Part shown: one piece after another, positions 1 to 9,043 of the stretch
How the letters are laid out: every line of letters starts with the position of its first letter
Position numbering within the stretch: the first letter of the stretch is position 1
NCBI RefSeq assembly: GCF_002214365.1
Contig: NZ_CP014854.1
Coordinates: forward strand, 1 to 64,000
Source: Thermococcus celer Vu 13 = JCM 8558
GTDB taxonomy: Archaea > Methanobacteriota_B > Thermococci > Thermococcales > Thermococcaceae
DNA: 64,000 nucleotides
Direction of reading: 5' to 3'
The notes under the pieces: model-generated
Told to the model about the DNA's origin: nothing
The model's database searches: none
The model's input: only the letters and a program-made list of their open reading frames with translations
Made by a program: the position numbers and the translations under genes

Positions 1-18
1 TTTGAAATCCGGAGACGG

Positions 19-650
19 TCAGGATAACTGGGGCATCACCTCCTGAAGCCATTCAGCAACATCACCAGGTGGTCGACCAAACCGAGAATGAATTCTGATA
101 AAATTATACCAGAAAGCAAACAGAAAAACAAACCTGTGAACCTTCCTCCAGTCCCTACCCCTGAAATTATTCCAGAAACGCTTTGTTCTCTCCTTAAGGG
201 TCCTGAACCAGCGCTCAATACTATTCCTCGGATCAAAAATCACGTGAACAAAATTCAGTCTCAAAGACTTAAAGGCAGACTTGTACCAATGCCCACCATC
301 AACCAGCTTCGCAGGATTTCAAAACAACCAGGATAAAATTCCTGGCAATCCACCAGTTTCTGATTGTTGTAATCCAGACTGCTAAAACTTCCCTGCTTTC
401 AACATCAATCGCAGCCCTTCGCTTTTCCTTGATTTTTATTAGGGTCTCGTCAACTGTGATGAGCCTGCTTCTGCGGTGGTTGAATAACACTCTTCAGCCT
501 GCTCACCGCCTCGTGACTCATTGTCTGGAATACTCATGAACTTTTTTTCTGAGGGAGATTCCGGGGTAGTGCAGGATTGCGGCAGGTTTGATGTCTTTCT
601 TGTTTCGCTTGAAGCGTTTAACCTCCTTATAGCCAACGCCATCCCCATGA
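19..650 (-). mobile_element. Decayed IS6-type transposase (copy 1)
   Basis: Remnant of a DDE transposase of the kind found in Thermococcales IS6-like elements. Three pieces in different minus-strand frames can be lined up. About 490-650 gives the N-terminal part with basic residues (RFKRNKKDIKPA...). About 300-480 gives the catalytic part with a DET motif and AAIDVESREVLAVW. 19-260 gives the C-terminal part with NSIERWFRTLKERTKRF and HSRFGRPP. Frameshifts and stops separate the pieces, so no functional enzyme can be made. A shorter homologous remnant lies at 9256..9505. The pair brackets the copper ATPase fragment and the peptide-modification genes, which suggests the region was assembled by IS activity (inference). 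The family assignment rests on recognised motifs only. Confidence 0.8.
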
Positions 651-878
651 TCAGAACTAATCCTCAATTAATACTTCACTGTTATCTTGACAGTCTCTTG
701 CTCAAAAGAAATAGAAAAGAGTTCATGAAGGAGCAAATCATGTATGATCTATCTAAAGTCAATTAACTGTGAAATTCTCCTAAGATCTGGGACCTGACAT
801 TCTCTTTCCAACAGTTGTCGAGATGAACATTCCTAGGATGCTAGCCAACGAAGACAAAGCATACATATACTCACTCAG

Positions 879-2045
879 AACCCCATACTCATTGCAATAA
901 CCGCTGGAAGTGCAACTCTCGGCACTTGGCTGTACTTAGGAAAGCCATTCGTTTTTGCCTTAGAGAGGATGGTAACTGTGATGGTAATTACATGTCCTCA
1001 CGCTTTAGGATTAGCAGTTCCTTTAGTGGTTTCAGTATCAACATCAATATCAGCGAGAAAGAGAATACTAATTAGGAATAGAGAAGCCTTTGAGAGGGCA
1101 AAAGATGTTCAGGTAGTTGTTTTTGACAAGACGGGAACTTTGACCGAAGGAAAGTTTGAGGTAACGGATATAATTCCATTGGATGAGCTTAGTGAGGAAA
1201 GAATCTTGAAATACGCGGCAGCGTTAGAAAGTTATTCGGAGCATCCAATCGCTCAAGGAATAGTGGAGAAGGTTAAGGAGAAGAAGATTGAGCTTTACGA
1301 TGTTAAGGACTTCAAAGCAATTCCCGGAAAAGGTGCTCAAGGCGTTATCAACGGCAGAGAAGTGCTTATTGTAAGTCCACAGTTCTTGAAGGAAAAGGGA
1401 CTCTGGAAAGAGGATGAGCGCGTTAACAATGTCTTGGAGCAAGGAAAGACGGTGGTGTTCTTAGTCATCGGTGGAAAGCTCGTCGGTGCTTTAGCTTTAG
1501 CCGATAAGATAAGGCCAGAATCAAGGGAAGCTGTAAAAAGACTTCACGAGATGGGGGTAAAGGCATACATGCTCACAGGAGACAACGCTAAAGTTGCAAA
1601 GTGGGTTGCTGAGGAGCTTGGTTTAGATGGCTTCTTCGCCGAGGTGCTACCCCATCAGAAGTCTGAAAAAGTGCAAGAGTTACAGAATAAGGGATTAATT
1701 GTTGCGATGGTCGGCGATGGAATAAACGACGCTCCAGCCCTGATACAGGCGGACGTTGGAATAGCCATCGGGGCGGGAACCGATGTTGCCATAGAAAGTG
1801 CTGACATAATTTTAGTCAAAAACGATCCAAGAGATGTCATAACGGGGATACACCTTGCGAGAGCTACATACAGGAAGATGGTGCAGAACCTGGCATGGGC
1901 AACGGGCTACAACACCTTCGCCATCCCGCTGGCGGCAGGTATTCTCTACAGGTATGGTATACTATTGAGTCCAGCAGCCGGTGCTTTGCTGATGAGTCTG
2001 AGCACGGTGATAGTTGCCATCAACGCGAGGTTTTTGAAGGCCTGA
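879..2045 (+). pseudogene. 5'-truncated CopB-type heavy-metal P-type ATPase
   Basis: C-terminal half of a P1B-type metal-transporting ATPase. The frame is clearly coding from about 879 (NPILIAITAGS...GTWLYLG), runs through the transmembrane metal-binding motif CPH, then the phosphorylation motif DKTGTLTE, the TGDN motif and GDGINDAP, and ends with two membrane segments. CPH rather than CPC is typical of the CopB subgroup, which exports copper ions and possibly silver. The N-terminal metal-binding region, the first membrane helices and most of the actuator domain are missing. The first in-frame ATG (969) lies inside the CPH helix, so it is not a natural start. IS6-type debris lies just upstream and is the likely cause of the truncation. 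Base composition is more AT-rich than in the core genome to the right. Confidence 0.85.
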
Positions 2046-2107
2046 TCTTTTTAATTCATGCCTTAATTTTTATCCGTTTTCTAAAGTTAGTTTGGTGCCT
2101 CTAAAAG

Positions 2108-3286
2108 CTACATTTCTTGAGAAAGAATAGATGAGAGATAAGTTTTCCAGGCTTTCAGAGGTATTAACCCCAAAGCCAGCAATAGAGAGCATATTATCCA
2201 TTTTACGTGGAGTTCCCCCAAGGACAAAAACAACGGGAGGATCACAATACCTACGGCAGAGTTTACCAGAGAAATCATAGATATTGCAGATGCCCGTATT
2301 TCTGATGGGACTATTGAGTTTCGGATATAACCCATGAAGACATAGTATAAACCAATAAGAACCTCAAGCACGTATAAAAGTGCCAGCACTATTATGTATG
2401 AGTCAATGTTCCACTTTAATACCAACGCTATGGCGATTGTAATGGCTGTTCCAAATATCAGGAAAAAACTCACTCCCCTGAGAGGCATCGAAACCTTTCT
2501 CGCAATGTAACTACCAAGGGACATGGAGAGCATCAAAGAAAAGTATACTGGACCCAGTATACTCTTAGGTGCTCCTAAGTTCTTTAGTGTTACAGGCCAC
2601 ACCACAAAGAATACTGAAAGCATTGAGGATACCAGCAGACTTAAAAACACAAGCATTGAAAAATCGGGGTTTTGGAAGAGTTTTAAGTTTTTCCTCAAAA
2701 GTGTCCTGCCTTCAGAATACCCTCTATTGTCTGGAAGGGAAAACAGTACTGCCGGGGAAAACACTCCCAAGAGACCAGATATAAACAAAGGATATTTTAG
2801 TCCTGCATATTTGACAAGGATGCCCGACAGTATTGAGGCAATAACACCTGCAATATTTTTTAATGTCCCCATGTCAGAAAATAGCCGCTTTACATCTTTT
2901 TTCCCAAATTCATCCACTGCCCATGCTTCCAAAGATCCGGAAATAAACGCCATTCCAGCCCCTCCGAGGAATGCTGAAAGTAGTACAATGTAAATCGGAA
3001 GTCTCTCAAATATTGTCAGCAATATCATACTCATCCCAACCAAAAACGTGCCCAGCATTGTAGATTTGAGTCTTCCGACTTTATCAGCAAATATTCCAGA
3101 TGGGTATTCAAACAGCAGGTTGGAGAGTCTATTTAATGAATATGAAAGGCCAATCCATGATAATGCGATATGGGCATTAAGATACAATACAAAATAAGGT
3201 CCCGGAAGATATATGGAAGCGGACAATGCAAAATAAAATAAGAGGAATATCAACCGTTCATTTGAAGCTTTTCTATGTGGGGACAT
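2108..3286 (-). CDS. MFS transporter, last gene of the peptide-modification cluster
   Basis: A 392-residue protein with about twelve predicted hydrophobic segments and the major facilitator signature between helices 2 and 3 (YPSGIFADKVGRLKS). It probably exports a small molecule or peptide, but the substrate cannot be read from the sequence. The chosen start (MSPHRKASNE) lies inside the last codons of the upstream radical SAM gene, a 37-bp overlap that implies translational coupling. A longer version with 22 extra residues is possible but would lie further inside the radical SAM frame. The position directly behind a radical SAM/SPASM enzyme and its candidate peptide suggests it exports or gives immunity to the modified product (inference). 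Confidence 0.8.
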   Translation of the reverse strand: MSPHRKASNERLIFLLFYFALSASIYLPGPYFVLYLNAHIALSWIGLSYSLNRLSNLLFEYPSGIFADKVGRLKSTMLGTFLVGMSMILLTIFERLPIYIVLLSAFLGGAGMAFISGSLEAWAVDEFGKKDVKRLFSDMGTLKNIAGVIASILSGILVKYAGLKYPLFISGLLGVFSPAVLFSLPDNRGYSEGRTLLRKNLKLFQNPDFSMLVFLSLLVSSMLSVFFVVWPVTLKNLGAPKSILGPVYFSLMLSMSLGSYIARKVSMPLRGVSFFLIFGTAITIAIALVLKWNIDSYIIVLALLYVLEVLIGLYYVFMGYIRNSIVPSEIRASAISMISLVNSAVGIVILPLFLSLGELHVKWIICSLLLALGLIPLKAWKTYLSSILSQEM

Positions 3287-4545
3287 AATGGATCCTCTCT
3301 TTCTATTGTACCGTAGAATGCATAGGAGTTGTAAGCGCATCCCCCTTTGCATATGTTAAAAAATTTGCATTTTGAACACTGCGTAGTTTCTAGAGACCCT
3401 ATTCTACTACTCCTGAACATGTTTAGCACATTTGAGTTAATCCAAATGTCATAAAAGTCTTGTTTAATAAGATTTCCTGATATGAACTCTTTATGTCCTA
3501 GAAACAGGGAACATGGATACACATTTCCAAAATTATCTATATGAAGTATTGTTCTCCCTGCAGCACAAACCCCCGCTAGATTTAATTCTCTCAGTGTACT
3601 AAACGAATCCGGATGTTTTTCCCAGGTAAATGTATATCCAAAGTCATCTAGCATTACTTTAAATGTGTCTGTGGAGTATTTATCTACAAGACGCTCTAGT
3701 TTGTGTTGTATCTCCTGAATCTCATGTTTGTCAAGGCTATATTTCTCAAAAACCTTTGAAGCCCTACCTGCAGGGGTAAATACCATAAAGTGTACTCCAT
3801 CTGCCCCCAGATCCCTGCTAAACTTTATTATTTCCTCTAACCTATCCTTGTTGTGTCTATGTATTACAGTTCCAATTATAAATGGAATTGTAGTTTTGTT
3901 AATCTTGTTAATGAACTTCACCGTTCGTTCCCACGCTCCATCAGTTCCCCTGAATTCATCATGAATTTCACTTTCTACATCATCAAGACTTATAAAGAGA
4001 CCACCAACATCCTTGACTTTGTCTTTGGATAGAAAATTAATCACATCTTTCCGGAATATAGTCCCATTAGTCAATATAGTGAAATTAAGTTTAGTTGAAG
4101 CATAAATATATTTAATTATTTTGTCTAGATACGGATGAAGAAAAGGTTCCCCTCCAGTAATAGCCAAATGGGTGACTCCTGATAGATCCAATTTTGATAC
4201 TATTCTCACAAGATCCATGAAGCTAATATGTTCCCCTTGATGTAGTGCACTCGCATAACAGTGCTGGCACGATAAGTTACAAACATTAGTTATGTCAACT
4301 GAGACATCATACGGAGCAGATAGACTAAAAATAGGCGTTTTATGTGGTGCCAGTGTTCTAATATTGATACTATCTCCTGAATTGGGGAGAACTTCAAAGA
4401 TTTCTTCCACCATGCTGTATGGATCCTCAAGAAATCCTGAAACTACATCCTCCACTGGAGATACTATCCTAACTTGAGCTCCTTCCCTTAAATGGACGTA
4501 TGCTCCGAATGGTTCTTCTCTAACAGTTATATTATATACCGCCAT
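3250..4545 (-). CDS. Radical SAM/SPASM peptide-modifying enzyme 1
   Basis: A 431-residue radical SAM enzyme. The [4Fe-4S] cluster that cleaves S-adenosylmethionine is bound by CNLSCQHC (Cys89, 93, 96), and GGEPF (131-135) is the SAM-binding motif. The C-terminal third is a full SPASM domain with seven cysteines (327, 345, 390, 393, 399, 403, 421) to hold two auxiliary clusters, the layout seen in enzymes that cross-link ribosomal peptides. Residues 1-80 form a separate N-terminal domain with some resemblance to PqqD-like peptide recognition domains, which is a guess. Upstream, after 65 bp, is a 26-codon peptide gene. Downstream the MFS gene overlaps its end. The family also contains non-peptide enzymes such as heme-synthesis proteins, but the tiny neighbour gene and exporters favour a RiPP role. 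Confidence 0.85.
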   Translation of the reverse strand: MAVYNITVREEPFGAYVHLREGAQVRIVSPVEDVVSGFLEDPYSMVEEIFEVLPNSGDSINIRTLAPHKTPIFSLSAPYDVSVDITNVCNLSCQHCYASALHQGEHISFMDLVRIVSKLDLSGVTHLAITGGEPFLHPYLDKIIKYIYASTKLNFTILTNGTIFRKDVINFLSKDKVKDVGGLFISLDDVESEIHDEFRGTDGAWERTVKFINKINKTTIPFIIGTVIHRHNKDRLEEIIKFSRDLGADGVHFMVFTPAGRASKVFEKYSLDKHEIQEIQHKLERLVDKYSTDTFKVMLDDFGYTFTWEKHPDSFSTLRELNLAGVCAAGRTILHIDNFGNVYPCSLFLGHKEFISGNLIKQDFYDIWINSNVLNMFRSSRIGSLETTQCSKCKFFNICKGGCAYNSYAFYGTIEREDPLCPHIEKLQMNG

Positions 4546-4610
4546 CTTAACACCTCCATTTCACCAATACTCTCCCAATAACCAAAAAATAAAATACCAA
4601 AAATAAAAAA

Positions 4611-4691
4611 TCAAAGCCCAACGGAGTCATGGCTGTTCCAGTGGTAGCATCCCGCATTCGAAAGTTTTCTTATCTTTAGTTTTTTCTTCAT
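4611..4691 (-). CDS. Candidate RiPP precursor peptide 1 (26 residues)
   Basis: An ATG with a GAGGT ribosome binding site 7 nt upstream opens a 26-codon frame that ends in TGA, 65 bp before the radical SAM/SPASM gene. The first ten residues are basic (MKKKLKIRKL), like a leader. The rest is S11-N-A-G-C15-Y-H-W-N-S-H-D22 followed by SVGL. The single Cys, Tyr, Trp, two His, Asn and Asp packed into eight residues are typical targets for radical SAM cross-links. A TATA box and a 35-nt element also found upstream of the second peptide gene precede it. No homologue is known to me, and assignment as a substrate is inference from size, position, translation signals and shared promoter. Confidence 0.7.
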   Translation of the reverse strand: MKKKLKIRKLSNAGCYHWNSHDSVGL

Positions 4692-4738
4692 TATATATAC
4701 CTCAAATAGAGTTTTTGCATATTTGAATAAGAAATTAG

Positions 4739-4784
4739 AATATTTAAGGTTTTCTTAAACTTATAGTTAGTAACTCAAAGTTAA
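4739..4784 (-). promoter_or_regulatory. Shared promoter element of peptide gene 1
   Basis: On the minus strand a 35-nt block (4784 to 4750) containing TAACTATAAGTTTA and ending in GAAAA is followed after 3 nt by the TATA-like octamer TAAATATT (4746-4739). The same block, 30 of 35 identical, with the same 3-nt gap and the same octamer, lies upstream of the second peptide gene at 9192..9237. TAACT occurs twice in the block, 14 nt apart. With transcription starting about 25 nt beyond the TATA box, the leader would be about 25 nt long. The element probably binds a common activator or repressor of both peptide genes. Confidence 0.7.
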
Positions 4785-4915
4785 GAAATTTCTAAAAAAG
4801 TAATCCTACAAGAGCTTTATTTTAAGAATTTAAATGATGTAAAATTATACAATTTTGAATAGTCATAGTTGGTAAGGATGCCTACAAAATAGCCGAGGGG
4901 ACAATTGGGATGGTA

Positions 4916-5080
4916 TCAAGTTAGTCCGTGCATCAGTTGTGAAGAGTCCCCTATATCAAAAACCAGATAACCCTCCTCGCGCAGCGCTTCCTTTTCCTCG
5001 AGGTGCTTTGCAATCAGGCCGTAGCGTTTTCCATTTCCGCCAGGGATAACGGTGGTCTCGTAGCATTCATAAACGATCAA
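4916..5080 (-). pseudogene. Unidentified 54-codon ORF or gene fragment
   Basis: Inside the AT-rich gap 4692-5201 a short stretch has much higher GC and reads as protein on the minus strand: TTG start, then IVYECYETTVIPGGNGKRYG and a charged helix-like stretch (LEEKEALREE). No clear ribosome binding site is seen. The composition resembles the core genome rather than the island, so this may be a fragment of a lost gene. On the plus strand just beside it (about 4861-4924) another protein-like scrap, IVGKDAYKIAEGTIG, ends in TAG. I do not recognise either. The rest of the gap is AT-rich with the promoter of peptide gene 1 and the inverted repeat at 5088..5120. Confidence 0.35.
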
Positions 5081-5087
5081 TGAATTT

Positions 5088-5120
5088 TAATACCGTGATA
5101 TTAAATATCTCACGTTATTA
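5088..5120. repeat. Imperfect 33-bp inverted repeat
   Basis: Arms TAATA-CGTGA and TCACG-TATTA flank an AT-rich centre with three mismatched pairs. It lies downstream of the ABC permease operon (ends at 5202) and upstream of the 54-codon ORF. It could be an operator, a weak transcription end, or the scar of an insertion. No function is shown. Confidence 0.4.
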
Positions 5121-5201
5121 AATTAAGCTCTTCTGCGAGGGATGCTGGTAGGTCAGGATGGAAGATTTTGATAATTGGATTTTTTAACCGATCCAAGCCC
5201 A

Positions 5202-6014
5202 TCAAAATCCCTGTATTCCTTTCCGTCTCATTCTAACCTCAAGTACTCTGTAGCTTAGAATCCCCATTCCAAAGTATCCAAGGGACATCATAAGGAGAAG
5301 CATCAGCTCGGCATCAAAACCGAGGATCGTTCTGGAACCCAAAATCACCCCCCTGAGCAGATCAATCCCCCACGTGAATGGAAACGCATAGGAGAGGATC
5401 AACAGCGGCGCCGGGAGTACGGTTACGGGAAAGTAAAGACCGCCCAGGAGCGGGGCTGCGTTTCCGAGTAGCGAGACTATTTCATCGCCTTCCCTGATCA
5501 CCAACGTCAAACCAAAAATTAAAAATGCAAAACCAAAAGAGGCTATCATTGAAATTAAAAATATAGATACTGCCAGAATACAAGTTTCTATGCTCAGGTG
5601 AAAGATATTTATTACCAACGCCACTATAATTAACGGCAAAGAATTTATTGTTGTTAAACTTATCGCCAAGAAGGACCAGCCGAGAATGTACTCCCACGGT
5701 CTAATCGGGGTAAGAAGGAGCTCTTCTAATTGTCCAATCCTCATGTGTTCTCTGAGTACGAAAATTGAAGCCCACACCGCTTCGATGTAGTTCCAGTAAG
5801 CGATTCCAAGGATGTAGTATTCAAAGAATTTTTTAGTTCCAACAATATGGGAAAAATCTAGAAAACCAATTTTATTCCCATACCACACGGCAATAGTAAC
5901 AGGAAGAATCCCCAGAACCGGCATTAACACGTTGCCATACCAGTCTATTCTATAACGTTTTGCAGTTAATAGAGATGCTTTTGCGAGATATAGAAACCTC
6001 ACCAAGCTTCCCAT
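5202..6014 (-). CDS. ABC-2 type transporter permease (second)
   Basis: A 270-residue membrane protein with about six hydrophobic segments and the conserved ABC-2 pattern after the third segment (EELLLTPIRPWEYILGWSFL). It starts inside the end of the preceding permease gene (16-bp overlap). Two different permeases plus one ATPase give a heterodimeric exporter, the arrangement used for export of peptides, antibiotics or polysaccharide precursors. Located behind a radical SAM/SPASM gene and its candidate peptide, it is the probable exporter or immunity pump of that product. Export direction and substrate are inferred from context. Confidence 0.85.
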   Translation of the reverse strand: MGSLVRFLYLAKASLLTAKRYRIDWYGNVLMPVLGILPVTIAVWYGNKIGFLDFSHIVGTKKFFEYYILGIAYWNYIEAVWASIFVLREHMRIGQLEELLLTPIRPWEYILGWSFLAISLTTINSLPLIIVALVINIFHLSIETCILAVSIFLISMIASFGFAFLIFGLTLVIREGDEIVSLLGNAAPLLGGLYFPVTVLPAPLLILSYAFPFTWGIDLLRGVILGSRTILGFDAELMLLLMMSLGYFGMGILSYRVLEVRMRRKGIQGF

Positions 6015-6766
6015 CCTCCCATACTCCTTAAATTATTTTCAGCCCTTTTGAGCAGTACTGTTCCTATAGAAAAGTACAGGAACGTTATGATTGTCAGGAT
6101 AGCTAAATCGGGGAGAACTTCAAAAAAAGTTCTTCCTAGCAGAATTTCTCTGCCGATTTTTATTGTATATGTTAGGGGAAGAATATAAGCTACAGTTCTC
6201 ATTAGTCTAGGATAAGCATTAATGTTAGCAGTGACACCAGAGGCTATCCCTAGGATTTCTTGAGTTATAAAGTTTATACCCGCGATCCTCCGGAATTGCA
6301 GCACCAAAGCCCCCCAGAGGATGGAAAACGCAAAGGTATACAGCCCTGACAGTATGTAAACGGCGAACATCTGAGGGGAGATAGCCTGCGATATTCCTAA
6401 AGCCCAGAATATTAGCATGGTAACGCCCGTTATGTACACACATTCCACAAGAATCCACATCCCCTTTCCAATCAGGAACTCCAGCAGTGAGATTGGAGTT
6501 AAAGCGATGCTTATCAGAGTCCCCTCTTCCCTCTCATCTTCGAACGCCTCCTGAACTCCAAAGAAGTACTGGTTGAGCCAGTACCACATGAGTGAGCCAA
6601 CCAAAACGGCTTCCCCAAAGTCGGGGGAGAACATTTTGGCCGTCAGAACCCAGGGAGCCAACATAAAGAATGGCGTTAGGGCAAAGTTAATCCACACCAC
6701 CCGATATCGAAGCTGGATTCTGCACTCTTTTTTAGCAATTGTGAGGATTCCACCCGCGTTAACCAT
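5999..6766 (-). CDS. ABC-2 type transporter permease (first)
   Basis: A 255-residue membrane protein with about six hydrophobic segments. The soluble helix after segment two (EDEREEGTLISIALTPISL) is the usual ABC-2 coupling region. The chosen ATG at 6766 has GGAGG seven nucleotides upstream and lies inside the final codons of the ATPase gene. It overlaps the second permease at its end. The three genes are therefore one tightly coupled operon: ATPase, permease, permease. Confidence 0.85.
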   Translation of the reverse strand: MVNAGGILTIAKKECRIQLRYRVVWINFALTPFFMLAPWVLTAKMFSPDFGEAVLVGSLMWYWLNQYFFGVQEAFEDEREEGTLISIALTPISLLEFLIGKGMWILVECVYITGVTMLIFWALGISQAISPQMFAVYILSGLYTFAFSILWGALVLQFRRIAGINFITQEILGIASGVTANINAYPRLMRTVAYILPLTYTIKIGREILLGRTFFEVLPDLAILTIITFLYFSIGTVLLKRAENNLRSMGGWEAW

Positions 6767-7598
6767 CAAGGATCCTCCTTAGGATGGAGTACAGGTCGTC
6801 CCTCTCAATTTGAACGTTCTCGGCTCCACTCTCTGTGAGCTCCATCAGTGTTTCATTGAGCTCCTCCCGGGATACTATTCTTTCGACCTCTTTTCCGTTA
6901 ATCGTTGCTTTGATTTTTATACTCTCATCCAATTTGAACTTCGAAAGTTTATCGTCAAGAACAATCCTCCCATCTTTCATAACTATCAGCCTAGCTTTTG
7001 GGGGTAGATCATGAAGGGCATGGCTAATTAAAACAATTGTTATCCCATTTTGATTTAATTCCTCAAGGAACTCTATAATCTTTAAATAGGACTTGGGATC
7101 AAGACCGTTAAGTATTTCATCAAGAAACAAGATTTTGGGGTTATGAATTGTGGCTTTAGCTAAAAGCAATTTCCGTCGCATGCCACTTGAATATTCCTCT
7201 ACAAGCTTATCTTTTACATGTACTAGATTAAGTTTCTCTAAGATTTCTAAGGCCTTTCTTTTCCCTTTTTTGACCCCATAAAGTCCGGCAAATATCTCTA
7301 AATTTTCTAGGCCTGTAAGCTTCCAATATAGGGTCCTTTCATTTGCTAACGCAACACCAATATACTTAGAAAGTTTTTTCCAGTCTTTAGATACATCAAA
7401 CCCTAAAACCCTAACTTTGCCTTCATCTGGGATTAACAGACCTGTCATTACTTTGAGAAGTGTTGTCTTACCCGAACCGTTTTCTCCGGCTATTACCACG
7501 AACTCGCCCTCGCGGATTCTGAGGTTTATGTCCCTTAGCACCCGGACATCTCCAAAAGACTTGGAGACGCCAATGATTTGGATTACTTCATTATTCAT
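6759..7598 (-). CDS. ABC transporter ATP-binding protein
   Basis: A 279-residue ATPase with Walker A GENGSGKT (38-45), a variant signature YSSGM (136-140), Walker B ILFLDE (156-161) and a switch histidine in ISHALHDL. It powers the two permeases that follow. The last 80 residues form a small C-terminal extension with acidic and basic patches, found in many ABC-2 exporters of the drug or bacteriocin type. GGTGA precedes the ATG by six nucleotides. The gene starts 79 bp after the second radical SAM gene and may be read from the same transcript, although this gap is AT-rich enough to contain a weak promoter. Confidence 0.9.
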   Translation of the reverse strand: MNNEVIQIIGVSKSFGDVRVLRDINLRIREGEFVVIAGENGSGKTTLLKVMTGLLIPDEGKVRVLGFDVSKDWKKLSKYIGVALANERTLYWKLTGLENLEIFAGLYGVKKGKRKALEILEKLNLVHVKDKLVEEYSSGMRRKLLLAKATIHNPKILFLDEILNGLDPKSYLKIIEFLEELNQNGITIVLISHALHDLPPKARLIVMKDGRIVLDDKLSKFKLDESIKIKATINGKEVERIVSREELNETLMELTESGAENVQIERDDLYSILRRILDG

Positions 7599-7677
7599 AG
7601 TAAGTCACCATACGTTGATAATTTCCTGTCCTTTTTGAAGTAATTGTAATTTTTATAGTTTTGTTATACCGTGGGGA

Positions 7678-8964
7678 CTACTTTTCTAAGGGTACCCAAA
7701 TATCGGGTTCTATTTCATCCACCTCTAATAACATCTCTGCAAATTTTGGTAGTGTTTTTTGGTGAAATATAGCCCAGCAGTCCTTCTTTTTACCCTCAAT
7801 CCACGCATTGTATACACATCCTCCCCCACACACCGGGAAATACTGACAGCTCCAGCAATAATTATCGCCCTTCCCTCCTTCAATAAACTGGGCATATTTT
7901 ACTAAAAATAACTCTGGGTTATGAAATACCTCTTCTTTTGATGCTACTTTGAAGTTATCCAATCCAATGGCTGATGTACACTTATAAATGGAACCATCTG
8001 GACCCACAAGTAGTTCGTTGTCTTTATTGTAGGTGCACACTGATTCCGAAAGGAAAGAGATTATGGGCACTTTCCTGTTTATAGCTTCCCTAATTGCATA
8101 AAGGAACATCGTTGCATATTGTTCGGGGTCTGGGATGTTACTTATCGTATGGGTACACGGGGAGGAGGGATGACTCTCCATCCCCACATTGAAAACAATT
8201 CGTCTGTCTTTAATGTGATCTCCAAATTTGTTTAATAGAATGTCTAGCATTTCCCCATAGTATTTCCAGTTTTGAGCATCTATGACGCTATGTATAATAA
8301 TACGTATATCTGTGTGTTCTAGCAATAATCTGATGTTTTCCATTATTTTGTTAAATGTTCCATTGCCCGTAGGAAAAATTCTGCGTTTGTCGTGAATCCT
8401 TGGGGGGCCATCTAATGTTATTTGTACGTATTCAAATGGATACTCCGTGATGATCTCTAAAGTTCTCTCAGGATCCTTGAATACTCCGTTTGTTATTGCA
8501 GAATAATGTCCAACAGGAATACTAAGATTTTTGCTCATAGATAACATTTCCTCTACATAGCTAGGATCGTAGAACGGCTCGCCACCAAATAGCAGCACAT
8601 CTATATATTCTTTTCTGAAAATTCTACGGAGTTGGTCCCATATTTGGACTCTCTCTTCTGGAGATAATGATAATTGTGGATTCAGCTTTCGAGTATCTTG
8701 TTGCATGCAATAAGTGCAAGATAAATTACAGTTAAGCGTCCATGCATCTATTATTATCAGTCTGTCCTCTGAGGGGTACTTTAGCTTATTATGGACATAT
8801 CTGCTCAATGCCTCCTCTCCGTCAACCAAAATGAAGGAGGCCTTTAGTTTTTGTGAAATGCTTTCGTTATCAGCATTATCAGACACAACCTCAATGGATC
8901 TGGTCAATATGTTGAATAAAATAGTCTGACCATTAGGAAGAGTTTTACGAACTACATACTTCAT
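7678..8964 (-). CDS. Radical SAM/SPASM peptide-modifying enzyme 2
   Basis: A 428-residue radical SAM enzyme with cluster motif CNLSCTYC (Cys79, 83, 86), GGEPF (127-131) and a SPASM domain with seven cysteines (310, 329, 370, 373, 379, 383, 396). The spacing CX2CX5CX3C is the same as in the enzyme at 3250..4545, but the two proteins are otherwise only distantly alike and have unrelated N-termini, so they are not a recent duplication. The start was placed at MKYVVRK because GGAGG lies nine nucleotides upstream. A 31-codon Cys-rich peptide gene ends 79 bp upstream. Enzymes of this type make thioether, ether or carbon-carbon cross-links in ribosomal peptides, and the exact chemistry cannot be told here. 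Confidence 0.87.
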   Translation of the reverse strand: MKYVVRKTLPNGQTILFNILTRSIEVVSDNADNESISQKLKASFILVDGEEALSRYVHNKLKYPSEDRLIIIDAWTLNCNLSCTYCMQQDTRKLNPQLSLSPEERVQIWDQLRRIFRKEYIDVLLFGGEPFYDPSYVEEMLSMSKNLSIPVGHYSAITNGVFKDPERTLEIITEYPFEYVQITLDGPPRIHDKRRIFPTGNGTFNKIMENIRLLLEHTDIRIIIHSVIDAQNWKYYGEMLDILLNKFGDHIKDRRIVFNVGMESHPSSPCTHTISNIPDPEQYATMFLYAIREAINRKVPIISFLSESVCTYNKDNELLVGPDGSIYKCTSAIGLDNFKVASKEEVFHNPELFLVKYAQFIEGGKGDNYCWSCQYFPVCGGGCVYNAWIEGKKKDCWAIFHQKTLPKFAEMLLEVDEIEPDIWVPLEK

Positions 8965-9043
8965 TGATGATCCCTCCTTTTCCATGAGTCTATGTCTCCA
9001 GAGTAGGATTTGGTATTAAAATAAAAATTAAAAAGACAATTAG

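Noticed and set aside
521-766. 81-codon plus-strand frame near the left IS remnant
   Set aside because: It runs antisense to transposase debris and has no translation signal.
5088-5120. TrmB-type sugar-response operator
   Set aside because: The half sites GTGA/TCAC are in the opposite orientation and spacing to the Thermococcales glycolytic motif, so it was kept only as an inverted repeat.
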